A stretch of DNA of 64,000 bases, from positions 1,860,001 to 1,924,000 of the forward strand of contig NZ_CP083560.1 of the NCBI RefSeq assembly GCF_025143825.1. Reading direction: 5' to 3'. Shown here piece by piece: positions 37,397-47,076 of the stretch (positions are counted from its first letter, which is position 1; every line of letters begins with the position of its first letter). The translations under genes and the position numbers were made by a program. The DNA is from Sulfitobacter sp. S223 (lineage in GTDB: Bacteria; Pseudomonadota; Alphaproteobacteria; Rhodobacterales; Rhodobacteraceae). The notes under the pieces were generated by a model. The model saw only the letters and a program-made list of their open reading frames with translations. It ran no database searches and had not been told where the DNA came from.

Positions 37397-38085
37397 TAGC
37401 CCAACGCGTAGCCTGTGCCACGCACCGTGCGGATCGGATCGGCGCCACCTTTTGCTGAAAGCGCTTTGCGCAGCCGTGCAATGTGGACGTCAACCGTGCG
37501 CGTATCCACATAGATGTCGCGGCCCCAGACCAGATCCAGAAGCTGGTCGCGGCTGAACACCCTGCCCGGCTTTTCCATCAGCACCACCAACAGGCGGAAT
37601 TCGGTTGGTCCCAGTTTGATTTCTTCGTCCGCTCGGGTGACGCGGTGCGTTTCGGCGTTCAGTTGGATGTCATCAAAGCTAAGCACCTCGCCTGATGCCG
37701 CAGGACGCACACGGCGCAGCTGGTTGCGGACACGGGCCATCAATTCGCGCAGGTTATACGGTTTGACCACATAATCGTCCGCACCGGTATCAAGGCCACG
37801 CACAGCGTCCACTTCTTCAGAGCGGGCGCTGAGCATGATCACCGGTATTTCACGCGTTTCGGGGCGCGTTTTCACGCGGCGGCAGACCTCGATCCCTGAC
37901 AGCAATGGCATCATCCAGTCTAGAATGATGATATCCGGCGCTGCCTCATTGATTAGCATCATGGCTTCTTCGCCATTTTCCGCGCGGCGCACCGCATATC
38001 CTTCGGATTCAAGATTATAGGCCAGTACCTCGCGCTGTGCCGGCTCGTCCTCTACCAGCAGCACCTGCATTTGGTTCGTGGACAT
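37396..38085 (-). CDS. phoB: Phosphate regulon response regulator PhoB
   Basis: A 229-aa OmpR-type regulator. Receiver domain with LLVEDEPAQREVL, phosphoacceptor aspartate in IIILDWMMP, and DDYVVKPYNLREL. The winged-helix DNA-binding domain (about 130-229) has LGPTEFRLLVVLMEKPGRVFSRDQLLDLVWG and VDVHIARLRKAL. It should bind Pho boxes such as the one before pstS. It is the last gene of the pst-phoU-phoB run, 5 bp after phoU. Confidence 0.96.
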   Translation of the reverse strand: MSTNQMQVLLVEDEPAQREVLAYNLESEGYAVRRAENGEEAMMLINEAAPDIIILDWMMPLLSGIEVCRRVKTRPETREIPVIMLSARSEEVDAVRGLDTGADDYVVKPYNLRELMARVRNQLRRVRPAASGEVLSFDDIQLNAETHRVTRADEEIKLGPTEFRLLVVLMEKPGRVFSRDQLLDLVWGRDIYVDTRTVDVHIARLRKALSAKGGADPIRTVRGTGYALG

Positions 38086-38090
38086 CCGCC

Positions 38091-38801
38091 TTACCCCTTA
38101 TTCATGACCGATGTGTCATCCGCTTTTGGCCGTGCCTCGTCAGGATGGGCGCCAGTAACCAGATAGACTACCTGCTCGGCCATCGAGGTGCAGTGGTCGC
38201 CCATCCGCTCGACGTTTTTGGCAATGAAATGCAGGTGCATACAGGCGGTGATGTTGCGCGGATCTTCCATCATGAAGGTCAGGAATTCGCGGAACAGCGC
38301 ATTATACATCTGATCGAGATCTTCATCGCGCGCAATGACCTCGGCGGCAAGGATGGCGTCGCGACGGATATAGGCATCCAGCGCATCTTTCAACATTTCT
38401 TCGGCAAGCCGTGCCATCCGGCGGATCGCGCCGGTGCTGTCGCTTACGGGTGGCATCTGGGAAAGGACGCTGGTCCGCTTCGCCATATTCTTTGCATAGT
38501 CGCCGATCCGCTCCAGATTGGCAGAAATTTTCATGACGCTCAGGATCATGCGCAAATCGACCGCAGCAGGCGCGCGCAGCGCAATCACGCGGGCAGCGTT
38601 TTCGTTGATCTGCGCTTCGAGCACGTCAATCTGTTTGTCCGCAGCGCGAACTTTTTCTGCCAGATCTTCGTCGCGGGTTTCAAGGCTGGTGGCCGCTTGC
38701 CGGATCGCGTCTTCGACAAGGCCGCCCATCTTCATGATCTGCGCCTGTACCTTTTCAAGGTCACGGTCGAAGGCAGAGGCGATATGGTTATGTTCTTCCA
38801 T
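38091..38801 (-). CDS. phoU: Phosphate transport regulator PhoU
   Basis: A 236-aa protein with two PhoU three-helix repeats; the metal-binding type motifs appear around LRMILSVMKISANLERIGDYAKNMA and LHFIAKNVERMGDHCTSMAE. It links the Pst transporter to PhoR and keeps the Pho regulon off when phosphate is plentiful. The frame is open far upstream within pstB, but the ATG at 38801 is the standard start (MEEHNHIASAFDRDL), 4 bp after the pstB stop. Confidence 0.96.
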   Translation of the reverse strand: MEEHNHIASAFDRDLEKVQAQIMKMGGLVEDAIRQAATSLETRDEDLAEKVRAADKQIDVLEAQINENAARVIALRAPAAVDLRMILSVMKISANLERIGDYAKNMAKRTSVLSQMPPVSDSTGAIRRMARLAEEMLKDALDAYIRRDAILAAEVIARDEDLDQMYNALFREFLTFMMEDPRNITACMHLHFIAKNVERMGDHCTSMAEQVVYLVTGAHPDEARPKADDTSVMNKG

Positions 38802-38805
38802 TGGC

Positions 38806-39603
38806 TTAACCGATCCTTCCGGTGATGTAGCTTTCGGTACGCGGGTCTTCGGGTGTGGTGAAAATCTTGTCCGTATCGCCGAACTCGACCAGATTGCCGA
38901 GGTGGAAAAAGGCGGTGCGCTGGCTGACCCGTGCGGCCTGCTGCATGGAGTGGGTGACGATAACGACTGAATAGTTCTGGCGCAGCTCGTCAATCAGCTC
39001 TTCCACCTGTGCGGTGGCAATCGGGTCCAACGCCGAACATGGTTCATCCATCAACAGAACCTCTGGCTCTGTTGCGACAGCGCGGGCGATGCACAGACGC
39101 TGCTGCTGGCCACCGGACAGTCCGGTGCCGGGTGCGTGTAGCCGGTCCTTGACCTCGTTCCAGATGGCCCCCCGTCGCAGGGCGCGTTCGACGATTTCGT
39201 CCAGCTCTGATTTGTTGCGCGCCAGCCCGTGAATACGGGGGCCGTAAGCCACGTTGTCATAGATGGACTTCGGGAACGGGTTCGGTTTCTGGAATACCAT
39301 ACCGACTTTGGCGCGCAGTTGTACCGGATCGACAGCGGGGTCATAGATGTCTTCGCCATCGATTAGAATTTTGCCTTCGACGCGGCAGATATCGATGGTA
39401 TCGTTCATCCGGTTGATACAGCGCAGAAACGTCGATTTGCCACAGCCTGATGGTCCGATAAACGCGGTGACGGTCTTGTCCTCGATCTCGACGTTGACGT
39501 CTTTGATCGCGTGGTTGTCACCGTAGTAGACCTGTACGCCTGTGGCGGAAATTTTGGATTTATTGGCCACATGTGCCTCCAGAGTTTGTGTGTTGTCTCG
39601 CAT
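38806..39603 (-). CDS. pstB: Phosphate ABC transporter ATP-binding protein
   Basis: A 265-aa ATPase energising high-affinity phosphate uptake. Walker [10 protein letters not shown], signature [14 protein letters not shown], Walker [13 protein letters not shown] and the H-loop VIVTHSM are all present, with the PstB-specific [10 protein letters not shown] and [20 protein letters not shown]. Start ATG at 39603; an internal start is possible near residue 14. It lies between pstA (11 bp) and phoU. Confidence 0.97.
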   Translation of the reverse strand: MRDNTQTLEAHVANKSKISATGVQVYYGDNHAIKDVNVEIEDKTVTAFIGPSGCGKSTFLRCINRMNDTIDICRVEGKILIDGEDIYDPAVDPVQLRAKVGMVFQKPNPFPKSIYDNVAYGPRIHGLARNKSELDEIVERALRRGAIWNEVKDRLHAPGTGLSGGQQQRLCIARAVATEPEVLLMDEPCSALDPIATAQVEELIDELRQNYSVVIVTHSMQQAARVSQRTAFFHLGNLVEFGDTDKIFTTPEDPRTESYITGRIG

Positions 39604-39614
39604 GATCTTGCCTC

Positions 39615-40940
39615 TTACCAGCGCCGCTCGAAGCGACGGCGCAGCATGACCGCGACGAAGTTCATTGTAATCAGGAACACCAGCAGGATGATGATGCCAC
39701 CCCAGGCGCGTTCATAAAAGGCAGGGTCCGCACGTTTGGCCCATTCGTAGATTTGTGCCGGCATGGCAGAGTTGGGGCTTAGCAAACCTTCGCTGATGCT
39801 TTCGGGACCGTTTGATGCGATAAAGCCGACCATCCCGATCAACAGCAGTGGCGCAGTCTCACCCAAAGCCTGCGCGAGACCGATGATCGTGCCTGTCAGA
39901 ATACCAGGTGCCGCAAGCGGCAGCACGTGATGGAACACCGATTGCATCTTGGATGCACCCACACCAAGCGCCGCATCGCGGATCGACGGCGGCACGGATT
40001 TGAGTGACGCGCGGGTCGAGATGATGATCGTTGGCAGGGTCATCAAGGTCAGCACCAAACCACCCACCAGCGGGGCCGAGTTTGGCAGGTGCATGTAGTT
40101 GATAAAGACCGCAAGGCCAAGAATACCAAACACGATAGACGGCACCGCAGCGAGGTTCGAGATATTCACCTCGATGATATCGGTGATCAAATTCTTCGGC
40201 GCAAATTCTTCCAGATAGATAGAGGCTGCAACACCGACCGGCAGCGCAAGCGCCAGCACCACCAGCATCATCGCCAAAGATCCAACCATAGAGACCCCAA
40301 ATCCGGCTGCCTCTGGTCGCGCATCAGAGCTGTCTGCACCGGTGATGAAAGCCAGATTGAATTTCTTTTCCAACACATCCGCAGCACGCAGCTGGTCCAC
40401 CAGATCAAGCTGTTCGGCATTGATATTTTTGTCATTTGCGATGCTGTCACGGGTCACACGACCCTTGAGGTAACCGTCTACCCGCCCCGAGGCGAGAAAG
40501 TCGAAAGTGACAGTCTGCCCGATCAGCGTAGGATCAGCCAATACAGCGTCGCGCATCTGTGCTTCGGCGCCTTTGGACAGGATATCAGACATCGCCTTCG
40601 GCTTGAGGTCTGATGTGATTTCCGTTGTTTCGACCATTGTCTCAAAGGCATTTACCAGCAACGGTTTGTACCCGAAGGTCGATACCTTTTTGATGTCATT
40701 AATGTTCCGGTTGCCCTTTTTATCGATCTTGGCGGCGTCCAGTGTCACATCCAGCGTCAGGTAGGTCTGCTGGAACGCACCCGTTCCACGGCCGATGATC
40801 GTGGTCAGCAGGACCAACAGCATCAGCACACCGATACCGATGGCCAGCAGACCGTAGGCCTTAAAGCGTGCCTCGGCGCGGTTGCGCTTTACCGTGCGTG
40901 CGCCTTGTTTCAAAAGCGAAGAGTGGGTGGCGTCGGTCAT
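39615..40940 (-). CDS. pstA: Phosphate ABC transporter permease PstA
   Basis: A 441-aa permease, longer than the E. coli protein (296 aa). After one membrane helix (about 30-50) comes a soluble region of some 150 residues (about 60-215) before the permease domain with five more helices and the coupling-loop sequence [28 protein letters not shown]. The long periplasmic insertion also occurs in other alphaproteobacterial PstA proteins. It overlaps pstC by 4 bp. Confidence 0.95.
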   Translation of the reverse strand: MTDATHSSLLKQGARTVKRNRAEARFKAYGLLAIGIGVLMLLVLLTTIIGRGTGAFQQTYLTLDVTLDAAKIDKKGNRNINDIKKVSTFGYKPLLVNAFETMVETTEITSDLKPKAMSDILSKGAEAQMRDAVLADPTLIGQTVTFDFLASGRVDGYLKGRVTRDSIANDKNINAEQLDLVDQLRAADVLEKKFNLAFITGADSSDARPEAAGFGVSMVGSLAMMLVVLALALPVGVAASIYLEEFAPKNLITDIIEVNISNLAAVPSIVFGILGLAVFINYMHLPNSAPLVGGLVLTLMTLPTIIISTRASLKSVPPSIRDAALGVGASKMQSVFHHVLPLAAPGILTGTIIGLAQALGETAPLLLIGMVGFIASNGPESISEGLLSPNSAMPAQIYEWAKRADPAFYERAWGGIIILLVFLITMNFVAVMLRRRFERRW

Positions 40941-42448
40941 TCGTATTGCTCCCGATATTTACGCACGATGTAGAGGGCGATGACGTTCAACCCCAGTGTC
41001 AGCACAAAGAGCGTGAGCCCCAGTGCAAAAGCCACCAGTGTCTCGGGGCTGGCAAAATCCGTATCGCCGGTCAGCTGGCTGACGATGCGGGTGGTGATCG
41101 TGGTCATTGCCTCAAACGGGTTGCCAGAGAAACGTGCAATTGCCCCTGCCCCAAGCACCACGATCATGGTCTCACCGATAGCGCGGGACGCCGCCAGCAA
41201 GATCGCGCCCACAATACCGGGAAGTGCTGCAGGCAGCACAACATTGCGGATCGTCTCGGACGGCGTTGCGCCCAGCCCGTAAGAGCCGTCGCGCAGGCTT
41301 TGCGGCACCGCGTTGATGATGTCATCACTCAGCGAGGACACAAAGGGGATCAGCATGATGCCCATCACCAGACCTGCGGTGATCACCGCCGTGGCACCTG
41401 CCATCAACGGATCGCCGCCGCGCAGACCTTCCATGCTCAGAACACCGCCGGCACCAAATACATCAACCAGAAATGGCCCAACTGTCAGCAGGGCAAACAG
41501 ACCATAGACGATTGTTGGGATACCGGCGAGGATTTCCAGAAGTGGTTTTGCAATGGCCCGCAGCTTTGGCCCCGCATATTCACTGAGGTAAATCGCGGCA
41601 AAAAGGCCGATTGGCACAGCAACCAGCAGCGCAATGATCGAAATATACAGCGTGCCCCACAGTAGAGGCAGGATCGATAGTTCGCTGTTGCCACGGAAAT
41701 TGGGGGCCCAGCTGTCTCCGAAAAAGAAATCCTTCCAAGGGTGCTGTGAAAAGAAGTTCATCGTTTCAAAGAGCATGGACAGGACGATCCCTACTGTCGT
41801 CAGGATGGCCAGCGATGCAGCAATTATCAAAAGTGCCAGCACACCACGCTCGACCACATTGCGGGCACGGAATTTCGGATCTGCCGCACGCACCGCAAAG
41901 GCCAAACCGGCAAGCGCAAGTACAATCACAACGGCGGCGCGGATCAGGCCCCAACGGGTTTCCAGCGCGCGCGCCCGCTCTGCCGCTGCAAGGACATAGG
42001 GTTCAACCTCTGATCCCAAAGCCACGCCAACCTCGGCGAGCGTGCCACGCAGGGTGGACGGATCATCGCGCAGCGCGTCGATCGCTTGTGCATCCAGCAC
42101 CCCCTTAGACACGGCAGCGTCCAAACCTTCGGCAACGCGGTTCACATCACTCAGCGCAAGCGAAACTGTGCCGCTGCTTTGAGTGACGTCCGCAGGTAGC
42201 AATGGCAGGATGGAATTTTGGATTAGCATCGGCTGTGCCAACAACCAGATCACCAGCACGCCAAGCGCGGGAATGGCCGCAAACATCGCCGCTGTCATAC
42301 CATAGTAGTTGGGCAGCGAGTGCAGACGTCTTGCATCGCCCCCTGCCCGTGCCATGGCCCGACCGCGCGCCACGACATATCCCGTAATGGCAATCGCAAG
42401 CACGATCAGGGTCAGGGTCATAGGGTTTTCGAGAAACGAAAAGGGCAT
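40937..42448 (-). CDS. pstC: Phosphate ABC transporter permease PstC
   Basis: A 503-aa permease. The N-terminal third has extra membrane helices and a periplasmic segment, so it is longer than E. coli PstC (319 aa). The permease core carries LAGIPTIVYGLFALLTVGPFL and the coupling loop LRDGSYGLGATPSETIRNVVLPAALPGIVGA. It forms the membrane channel with PstA. Its ATG is 84 bp from the pstS stop, with a GC-rich hairpin between. Confidence 0.95.
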   Translation of the reverse strand: MPFSFLENPMTLTLIVLAIAITGYVVARGRAMARAGGDARRLHSLPNYYGMTAAMFAAIPALGVLVIWLLAQPMLIQNSILPLLPADVTQSSGTVSLALSDVNRVAEGLDAAVSKGVLDAQAIDALRDDPSTLRGTLAEVGVALGSEVEPYVLAAAERARALETRWGLIRAAVVIVLALAGLAFAVRAADPKFRARNVVERGVLALLIIAASLAILTTVGIVLSMLFETMNFFSQHPWKDFFFGDSWAPNFRGNSELSILPLLWGTLYISIIALLVAVPIGLFAAIYLSEYAGPKLRAIAKPLLEILAGIPTIVYGLFALLTVGPFLVDVFGAGGVLSMEGLRGGDPLMAGATAVITAGLVMGIMLIPFVSSLSDDIINAVPQSLRDGSYGLGATPSETIRNVVLPAALPGIVGAILLAASRAIGETMIVVLGAGAIARFSGNPFEAMTTITTRIVSQLTGDTDFASPETLVAFALGLTLFVLTLGLNVIALYIVRKYREQYE

Positions 42449-42477
42449 AAAGTCTCCGCCGTGTGGGCGCCAATGGT

Positions 42478-42506
42478 GAGGGGCCGCCTTGGAAAAGCAG
42501 CCCCTC
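42478..42506 (-). other. Hairpin between pstS and pstC
   Basis: GAGGGGC/GCCCCTC, a 7-bp perfect stem without a U-tract, just after the pstS stop. Such stems after binding-protein genes often cause partial termination or protect the upstream mRNA, raising PstS over the membrane components. Confidence 0.5.
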
Positions 42507-42532
42507 GGTCAATTTTACATCCGGACTTCGGC

Positions 42533-43573
42533 TCAGGAGCCGCTGCCCATGACAGCTTCGTTCATAACAGCGTCCTGAGTGTCTGTCAGTTCTGGATCGG
42601 ATACCAGACCGTATTCGGCCAAGGGGCCATCCGGGCCGGCAATCTCGTCCGCTACGAAGAACTCAGCGAATTCTTTCACGCCTGGGATAACGCCGATGTG
42701 GGCTTTCTTGACGTAGAAGAACAGCGGGCGTGATACAGGGTATTCACCTGTCGAGATGCTCTCTGTCGAAGGCTCCACGCCGGACATTGTCGCAACCTGC
42801 AGCTTGTCTGTGTTGTTTTCGTAGAACGCCAGACCAAACACGCCGATGCCGTCTTTGTTGCTTTCAATACGGGCCAGCGTTTCTGTGTAATCGCCATCGA
42901 TATCGACGGATTTACCATCGGTGCGCAGCGCGATGCAGGCTTTTTCCGCGGCTTTTTTGTCGTCTTCCATGGATGCTTTGAAGACTTCGAAATCGCCTGT
43001 TTCTTCACAACCCTCAAGGATCACCTTGTCTTCGAACACTTCGCGTGTGCCGTGCTTTGTGCCCGGTACGTAGGCCTGGATCGGCTGCGCAGGGAACGCG
43101 GGGTTCACTTCGTTCCACATTGTGTATGGGTTGTCGACGACCTTGCCGTCTACGACCACCTTTGCGGACAGGGCTTTGTACCAGTCAACGGGCGTGAATT
43201 CGAATGAGTTGCCGTTGATGTCGGATGCGAAAACGATCCCGTCATAGCCGATGCGAACTTCGATGATGTCTGTCACACCGTTGGCGGCACATGCTTCGAT
43301 TTCCTTGTCGCGGATCTGGCGCGATGCGTTTGCGATGTCGATGGTGTTTTCGCCAACACCTTCACAGAAACGCTTGAGACCGGCAGAGGAGCCGCCTGAT
43401 TCAACGACTGGTGTCGGGAAGTCAAAGTTTTCGCCAAATGCTTCGGCTACGATGGACGCGTATGGCAGAACAGTGGAGGAGCCCGCCACCTGAACCTGAT
43501 CGCGTGCGGCAGCAGCTGTTGCGGATACGGCCGCAATGGCCAGCGCGGATGTTGTGAGTTTTGCGAAAGACAT
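42533..43573 (-). CDS. pstS: Phosphate ABC transporter substrate-binding protein
   Basis: A 346-aa periplasmic binding protein. Signal peptide at 1-~22 (LTTSALAIAAVSATAAAA), then the family start VQVAGSSTVLPYASIVAEAFGE and the phosphate loop VESGGSSAGLKRFCEG. NTIDIANASRQI and VRIGYDGIVFASD are further PstS signatures. It is the first gene of the pst operon, preceded by a clear Pho box about 80-110 bp upstream of the ATG. Confidence 0.96.
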   Translation of the reverse strand: MSFAKLTTSALAIAAVSATAAAARDQVQVAGSSTVLPYASIVAEAFGENFDFPTPVVESGGSSAGLKRFCEGVGENTIDIANASRQIRDKEIEACAANGVTDIIEVRIGYDGIVFASDINGNSFEFTPVDWYKALSAKVVVDGKVVDNPYTMWNEVNPAFPAQPIQAYVPGTKHGTREVFEDKVILEGCEETGDFEVFKASMEDDKKAAEKACIALRTDGKSVDIDGDYTETLARIESNKDGIGVFGLAFYENNTDKLQVATMSGVEPSTESISTGEYPVSRPLFFYVKKAHIGVIPGVKEFAEFFVADEIAGPDGPLAEYGLVSDPELTDTQDAVMNEAVMGSGS

Positions 43574-43653
43574 GGTGTCTCCTGTCAGTAGTCGGTTGCA
43601 ATCACCCCCATGGTGATATTGATCCCGACCTAAGTCTGCGATGCAAACCTTTT

Positions 43654-43682
43654 GTGACAGGTTCGTTACAGTTTTATGACAA
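43654..43682 (-). promoter_or_regulatory. Pho box before pstS
   Basis: On the minus strand three direct repeats with 11-bp period are read: TTGTCAT, CTGTAAC, CTGTCAC with AT-rich 4-bp spacers, matching the CTGTCAT-N4-CTGTCAC consensus twice. A further TTGTCAC/CTGTCAT element lies next to it (43694-43714). PhoB, encoded at the operon end, should bind here under phosphate limitation. Confidence 0.85.
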
Positions 43683-43717
43683 CCGGCAATTTGCTGTCAT
43701 AATTTTTGTGACAAACC

Positions 43718-44755
43718 TTATTCGAGCGGCAAAAGCACCTTGAATTCAGATCCTTGGCCGGGCTCGGACGTAATCTTGATACGGGCGCGGTGGCGGTTGA
43801 GAATGTGTTTAACGATCGCCAGACCCAATCCTGTACCGCCCAGTTCGCGGCTGCGGTGTTCGTCAGCCCGATAGAACCGCTCTGTCAGGCGCGGCAAATG
43901 CTGGGGCGCGATGCCGGGACCCTCGTCGCGCACGGATAACACCAGTCCCCGTGCGCGCAGCGCTTGTACATGCTCTTCCACGCTTAACGAAACATAGACC
44001 CGCTTGCCTTTGCCGCCGTATTTGATCGCGTTCTCTATGAGGTTGGTACAGACTTGAACAAGCTGGTCGCGGTCAGCCCGCATCATGACCGGATCTGACG
44101 GAAGGTCCGAGATCAACGTGACATCGGCATCCATGGCCAACGGCGTGAGTGTTCGCAACGTCATGGCGACGATACTGGACACATCCACTTCTGCGTCAGG
44201 TCGCACACGCTCTTCCGCTTCTACGCGGCTCAAAGAAAGCAGATCACCCACAAGCCGGTTCATCCGCTCGGTTTCTTTGCTCATGATCTCAAGAAAGCGA
44301 CCGCGCGCTTTTGCATCGTCACGCGCAGCGCCGCGCAGGGTTTCGATAAAACCCATCAGCGCCGTCAGAGGTGTGCGCAGCTCGTGGCTTACGTTAGCGA
44401 TAAAGTCACGCCGCATCTGGCCTGCGGCTGTGACCGCCGTGATATCCTGAAAAGACAACAGCGCGATGCCGGTCTTGCCCACCGGACTGACCGACACCGT
44501 ATAGGTCGTATCAATCCCGTTTTCCCGTGTCAGATACTCGGCCGTGGTTTGTGATCCGTTAGCAAGGCATTTCTCGACAGCCTCAACAACGGATGGCTGG
44601 CGCAGAACCGTGATGAAATGCCGACCCTGTGCAGGCATGCCCAGCAATTGCTGGGCCGCATGGTTCAGGGTGATGATCTGCTCTGTTGCGCCAATGGCCA
44701 GCGCAGGCACCGGCAGCGCCGCAATCACCTCGCTCACAGGCAGGGGCGTTGTCAC
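43718..44755 (-). CDS. phoR: Phosphate regulon sensor histidine kinase PhoR, no membrane segment
   Basis: A 345-aa kinase: N-terminal PAS domain (about 5-105), dimerisation domain with the phospho-accepting histidine at about residue 124 (NVSHELRTPLTALMGF), then ATPase domain with NLIENAIKYGG, VRDEGPGIAPQHLPRLTERFYR and GGTGLGLAIVKHIL. No transmembrane helix is seen; the preceding gene ends only 4 bp upstream, leaving no room for one. The GTG at 44755 has AAGGAAG 9 nt ahead and is preferred to the TTG at 44785 inside the upstream gene. It probably senses phosphate status through PhoU and Pst. Confidence 0.9.
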   Translation of the reverse strand: MTTPLPVSEVIAALPVPALAIGATEQIITLNHAAQQLLGMPAQGRHFITVLRQPSVVEAVEKCLANGSQTTAEYLTRENGIDTTYTVSVSPVGKTGIALLSFQDITAVTAAGQMRRDFIANVSHELRTPLTALMGFIETLRGAARDDAKARGRFLEIMSKETERMNRLVGDLLSLSRVEAEERVRPDAEVDVSSIVAMTLRTLTPLAMDADVTLISDLPSDPVMMRADRDQLVQVCTNLIENAIKYGGKGKRVYVSLSVEEHVQALRARGLVLSVRDEGPGIAPQHLPRLTERFYRADEHRSRELGGTGLGLAIVKHILNRHRARIKITSEPGQGSEFKVLLPLE

Positions 44756-44759
44756 TGGT

Positions 44760-45281
44760 TCAAACTTCCTTGAGATCAGCGGCAAAACGGGCCGCGTTTT
44801 GCTGGTAATGCAGGGCGCTTGCGGTCAGGGCCTGTATCGCCTTTTCATCCAGTGTTCGCACCACTTTTCCCGGTGCGCCCATGACCAGACTACCATCAGG
44901 AATGACCTTGTTTTCCGTGATCAAGGCCCCTGCCCCGATCAAGCAGTTCTTGCCAATTTTGGCCCCGTTCAAAATGGTCGCGCCCATCCCGATCAAGGAG
45001 TTGTCGTCGATCGTACAGCCGTGCAGCATGACCTTGTGGCCAATGGTGCAGTTCGTGCCGATCGTCAGCGGAAAGCCAAGATCAGTATGGAACACACAGT
45101 TTTCCTGCACGTTCGATCCGGCCCCAACAGTGATCAGCTCATTGTCGCCCCGAAGCGTGCAGCCGAACCAAACCGAGGCCTTTTCCTCCAGTACTACATT
45201 TCCGATCACATTTGCATCGGGTGCGACCCATGCATCGGCGGCAATTTTTGGCGTTTTGTCGGCAAGGGCGTAAATGGTCAT
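44760..45281 (-). CDS. Gamma-carbonic anhydrase family protein
   Basis: A 173-aa left-handed beta-helix protein with hexapeptide repeats ([50 protein letters not shown]). The three zinc-binding histidine positions of gamma-carbonic anhydrases appear to be kept ([14 protein letters not shown]). Activity in bacterial YrdA/CaiE-like members is often weak or unknown. It overlaps gmk by 4 bp and precedes phoR by 4 bp, so it is part of the same transcript. Confidence 0.88.
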   Translation of the reverse strand: MTIYALADKTPKIAADAWVAPDANVIGNVVLEEKASVWFGCTLRGDNELITVGAGSNVQENCVFHTDLGFPLTIGTNCTIGHKVMLHGCTIDDNSLIGMGATILNGAKIGKNCLIGAGALITENKVIPDGSLVMGAPGKVVRTLDEKAIQALTASALHYQQNAARFAADLKEV

Positions 45282-45919
45282 GTCAGATCCTCGAATTCAG
45301 ATTGCAGGCGGCGCGCGATGGCGCTTAGTTCGGGCTGTTGCGTCCGTTTGAGCCGCTCCGCCTTGATGATGGTCTTCAACTTTTCTTCTGTCGCGTCCAG
45401 ATCATCGTTTACCAGAACGTAATCGTATCCGTCCCAGTGGCTGATCTCATCCCAGCTTTTTTGCATGCGTTTGGTGATGGTGTCTGTATCGTCCTGACCA
45501 CGGTTCACCAGCCTGCGATGAAGTTCGCTGATGGAGGGCGGCAGGATGAAGATCGACAGGGTATAAAGCCCCAGAGGAGAGTTCCGGATTTGCTGCGCGC
45601 CCTGCCAGTCGATGTCAAAAAGGACGTCATTGCCGGCCTCGATCCCTTTTTCGACAGGTCCTTTCGGCGAGCCGTAGAAATTGCCAAAGACGTGGGCGTG
45701 CTCCAGCATTTCACCTTCAGACACCCATTTGCGAAACGTCTCTTCGTTCACAAACAGATAGTCTTTTCCGTCGACCTCACCTTCGCGCGGCGGGCGCGTG
45801 GTGGCCGAGACCGAAAAGCTTAGGGTATCGTCCCACACCATCAACCGCTTCGCGAGTGTGGATTTGCCCGCGCCCGAAGGCGAAGACAGGATAATCAAAA
45901 GACCGCGCCGGTTGCTCAT
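45278..45919 (-). CDS. gmk: Guanylate kinase
   Basis: A 213-aa kinase phosphorylating GMP to GDP. P-loop [10 protein letters not shown], the GMP-binding [40 protein letters not shown], and [12 protein letters not shown]. It follows the YicC-family gene by 3 bp, a widely conserved pair in proteobacteria. Confidence 0.97.
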   Translation of the reverse strand: MSNRRGLLIILSSPSGAGKSTLAKRLMVWDDTLSFSVSATTRPPREGEVDGKDYLFVNEETFRKWVSEGEMLEHAHVFGNFYGSPKGPVEKGIEAGNDVLFDIDWQGAQQIRNSPLGLYTLSIFILPPSISELHRRLVNRGQDDTDTITKRMQKSWDEISHWDGYDYVLVNDDLDATEEKLKTIIKAERLKRTQQPELSAIARRLQSEFEDLT

Positions 45920-45922
45920 AGT

Positions 45923-46813
45923 TTACTCCACATTCTGTACTTGTTCACGCAACTGGTCGATCACGGCCTTAAGGGCCAGTCCGACGCGTGTGAGGTCGCT
46001 GTTTTGCGCCTTGGCGCAAAGCGTGTTCGCCTCTCTGTTGAATTCCTGCATCAAGAAATCCAGTTTGCGCCCGACAGGGCCGTCGCCTGCCAACAAAGCC
46101 TCTGCAGCGGCAACGTGCGCGACCAAACGGTCAATTTCTTCGGTGATGTCTGCCTTTACCGCTATAAGGGCCAGTTCAGCTGCAATGCGGTCAGGTTCGA
46201 TCCCGTCGAGGTTGTCCATGACGCGCGCCAGATTGCGGCGCATCAACTCTTCAGTTTGGGCATTGCGGGCCTGCGCCAACGCGGCCGCTTCGGCAGTAAG
46301 CGCGCTGATCTGGGAAAGCTGATCGCGTAGGACCCCTTCCAGCGCGGCCCCTTCAGAAATGCGCATCGCATTGAAATCGGACAGAACCGCGTCAAATTCG
46401 GCCAACAGCGCCTTGGCCAATGCTTCATTGTCATCTTCTGTTACGGTTTGCTCAAGCACACCGCGCATAGTGACAATATCGGTGGCCTTGGAGGGCGCAA
46501 GCGAAACGCCTGCATCCATCGCCGCTGCCTCGATCCGGCCAAGAGCGTCAAGCACTGTGGTTAGTTGGCTTTCGTTCACTGTCAGGCCGCCACTGCTTTC
46601 CTCGCGGTTCACGCGCAGGCCCAAGGTGACATTTCCCCGCGCAACGCCCGCACTCAACGCGGCGCGCAGGCCGGCCTCAAGGCCCGGTATCCAGTCCGGG
46701 ACACGGATGCGCAGATCAAGCCCTTTGCCATTAACCGCGCGCAATTCCCAGCCCCAGCTATGTGGTGCCAGCGAACCGCTTTTTGCGGCAAAACCCGTCA
46801 TGGACCTGATCAT
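45923..46813 (-). CDS. yicC: YicC family endoribonuclease-like stress protein
   Basis: A 296-aa protein with the family start MIRSMTGFAAKSGSL and the C-terminal GRKLDFLMQEFNREANTLCAKAQNSDLTRVGLALK, which is the DUF1732 signature. E. coli YicC has been described as a ribonuclease affecting small RNA turnover. The frame extends to 46876, but the ATG at 46813 has AAAGGG about 8 nt ahead. It leads the yicC-gmk pair. Confidence 0.92.
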   Translation of the reverse strand: MIRSMTGFAAKSGSLAPHSWGWELRAVNGKGLDLRIRVPDWIPGLEAGLRAALSAGVARGNVTLGLRVNREESSGGLTVNESQLTTVLDALGRIEAAAMDAGVSLAPSKATDIVTMRGVLEQTVTEDDNEALAKALLAEFDAVLSDFNAMRISEGAALEGVLRDQLSQISALTAEAAALAQARNAQTEELMRRNLARVMDNLDGIEPDRIAAELALIAVKADITEEIDRLVAHVAAAEALLAGDGPVGRKLDFLMQEFNREANTLCAKAQNSDLTRVGLALKAVIDQLREQVQNVE

Positions 46814-47076
46814 CTGCACGCACCCTTTCAAAATCTGTCTGGGTCCGGAATAGGTTTTTTTCCCCCTTATCTGCAAGCCCCATCCGACTGATAAGGCCCT
46901 GAGGCGTAGAAATGGGCCGTTAACCTATATGACTGAATTATGACCAATAAGAGGCAAATCGTGCTAATTTGCTCTAGTCACAGAACGTGTCCTTTGGTCA
47001 TTCCATCGCTTTTCCAGCGCTCAAGCGCGGAAATCCGCCGTTACACCCAAGCCACCTGATCCGAATGAGAGCTTTA

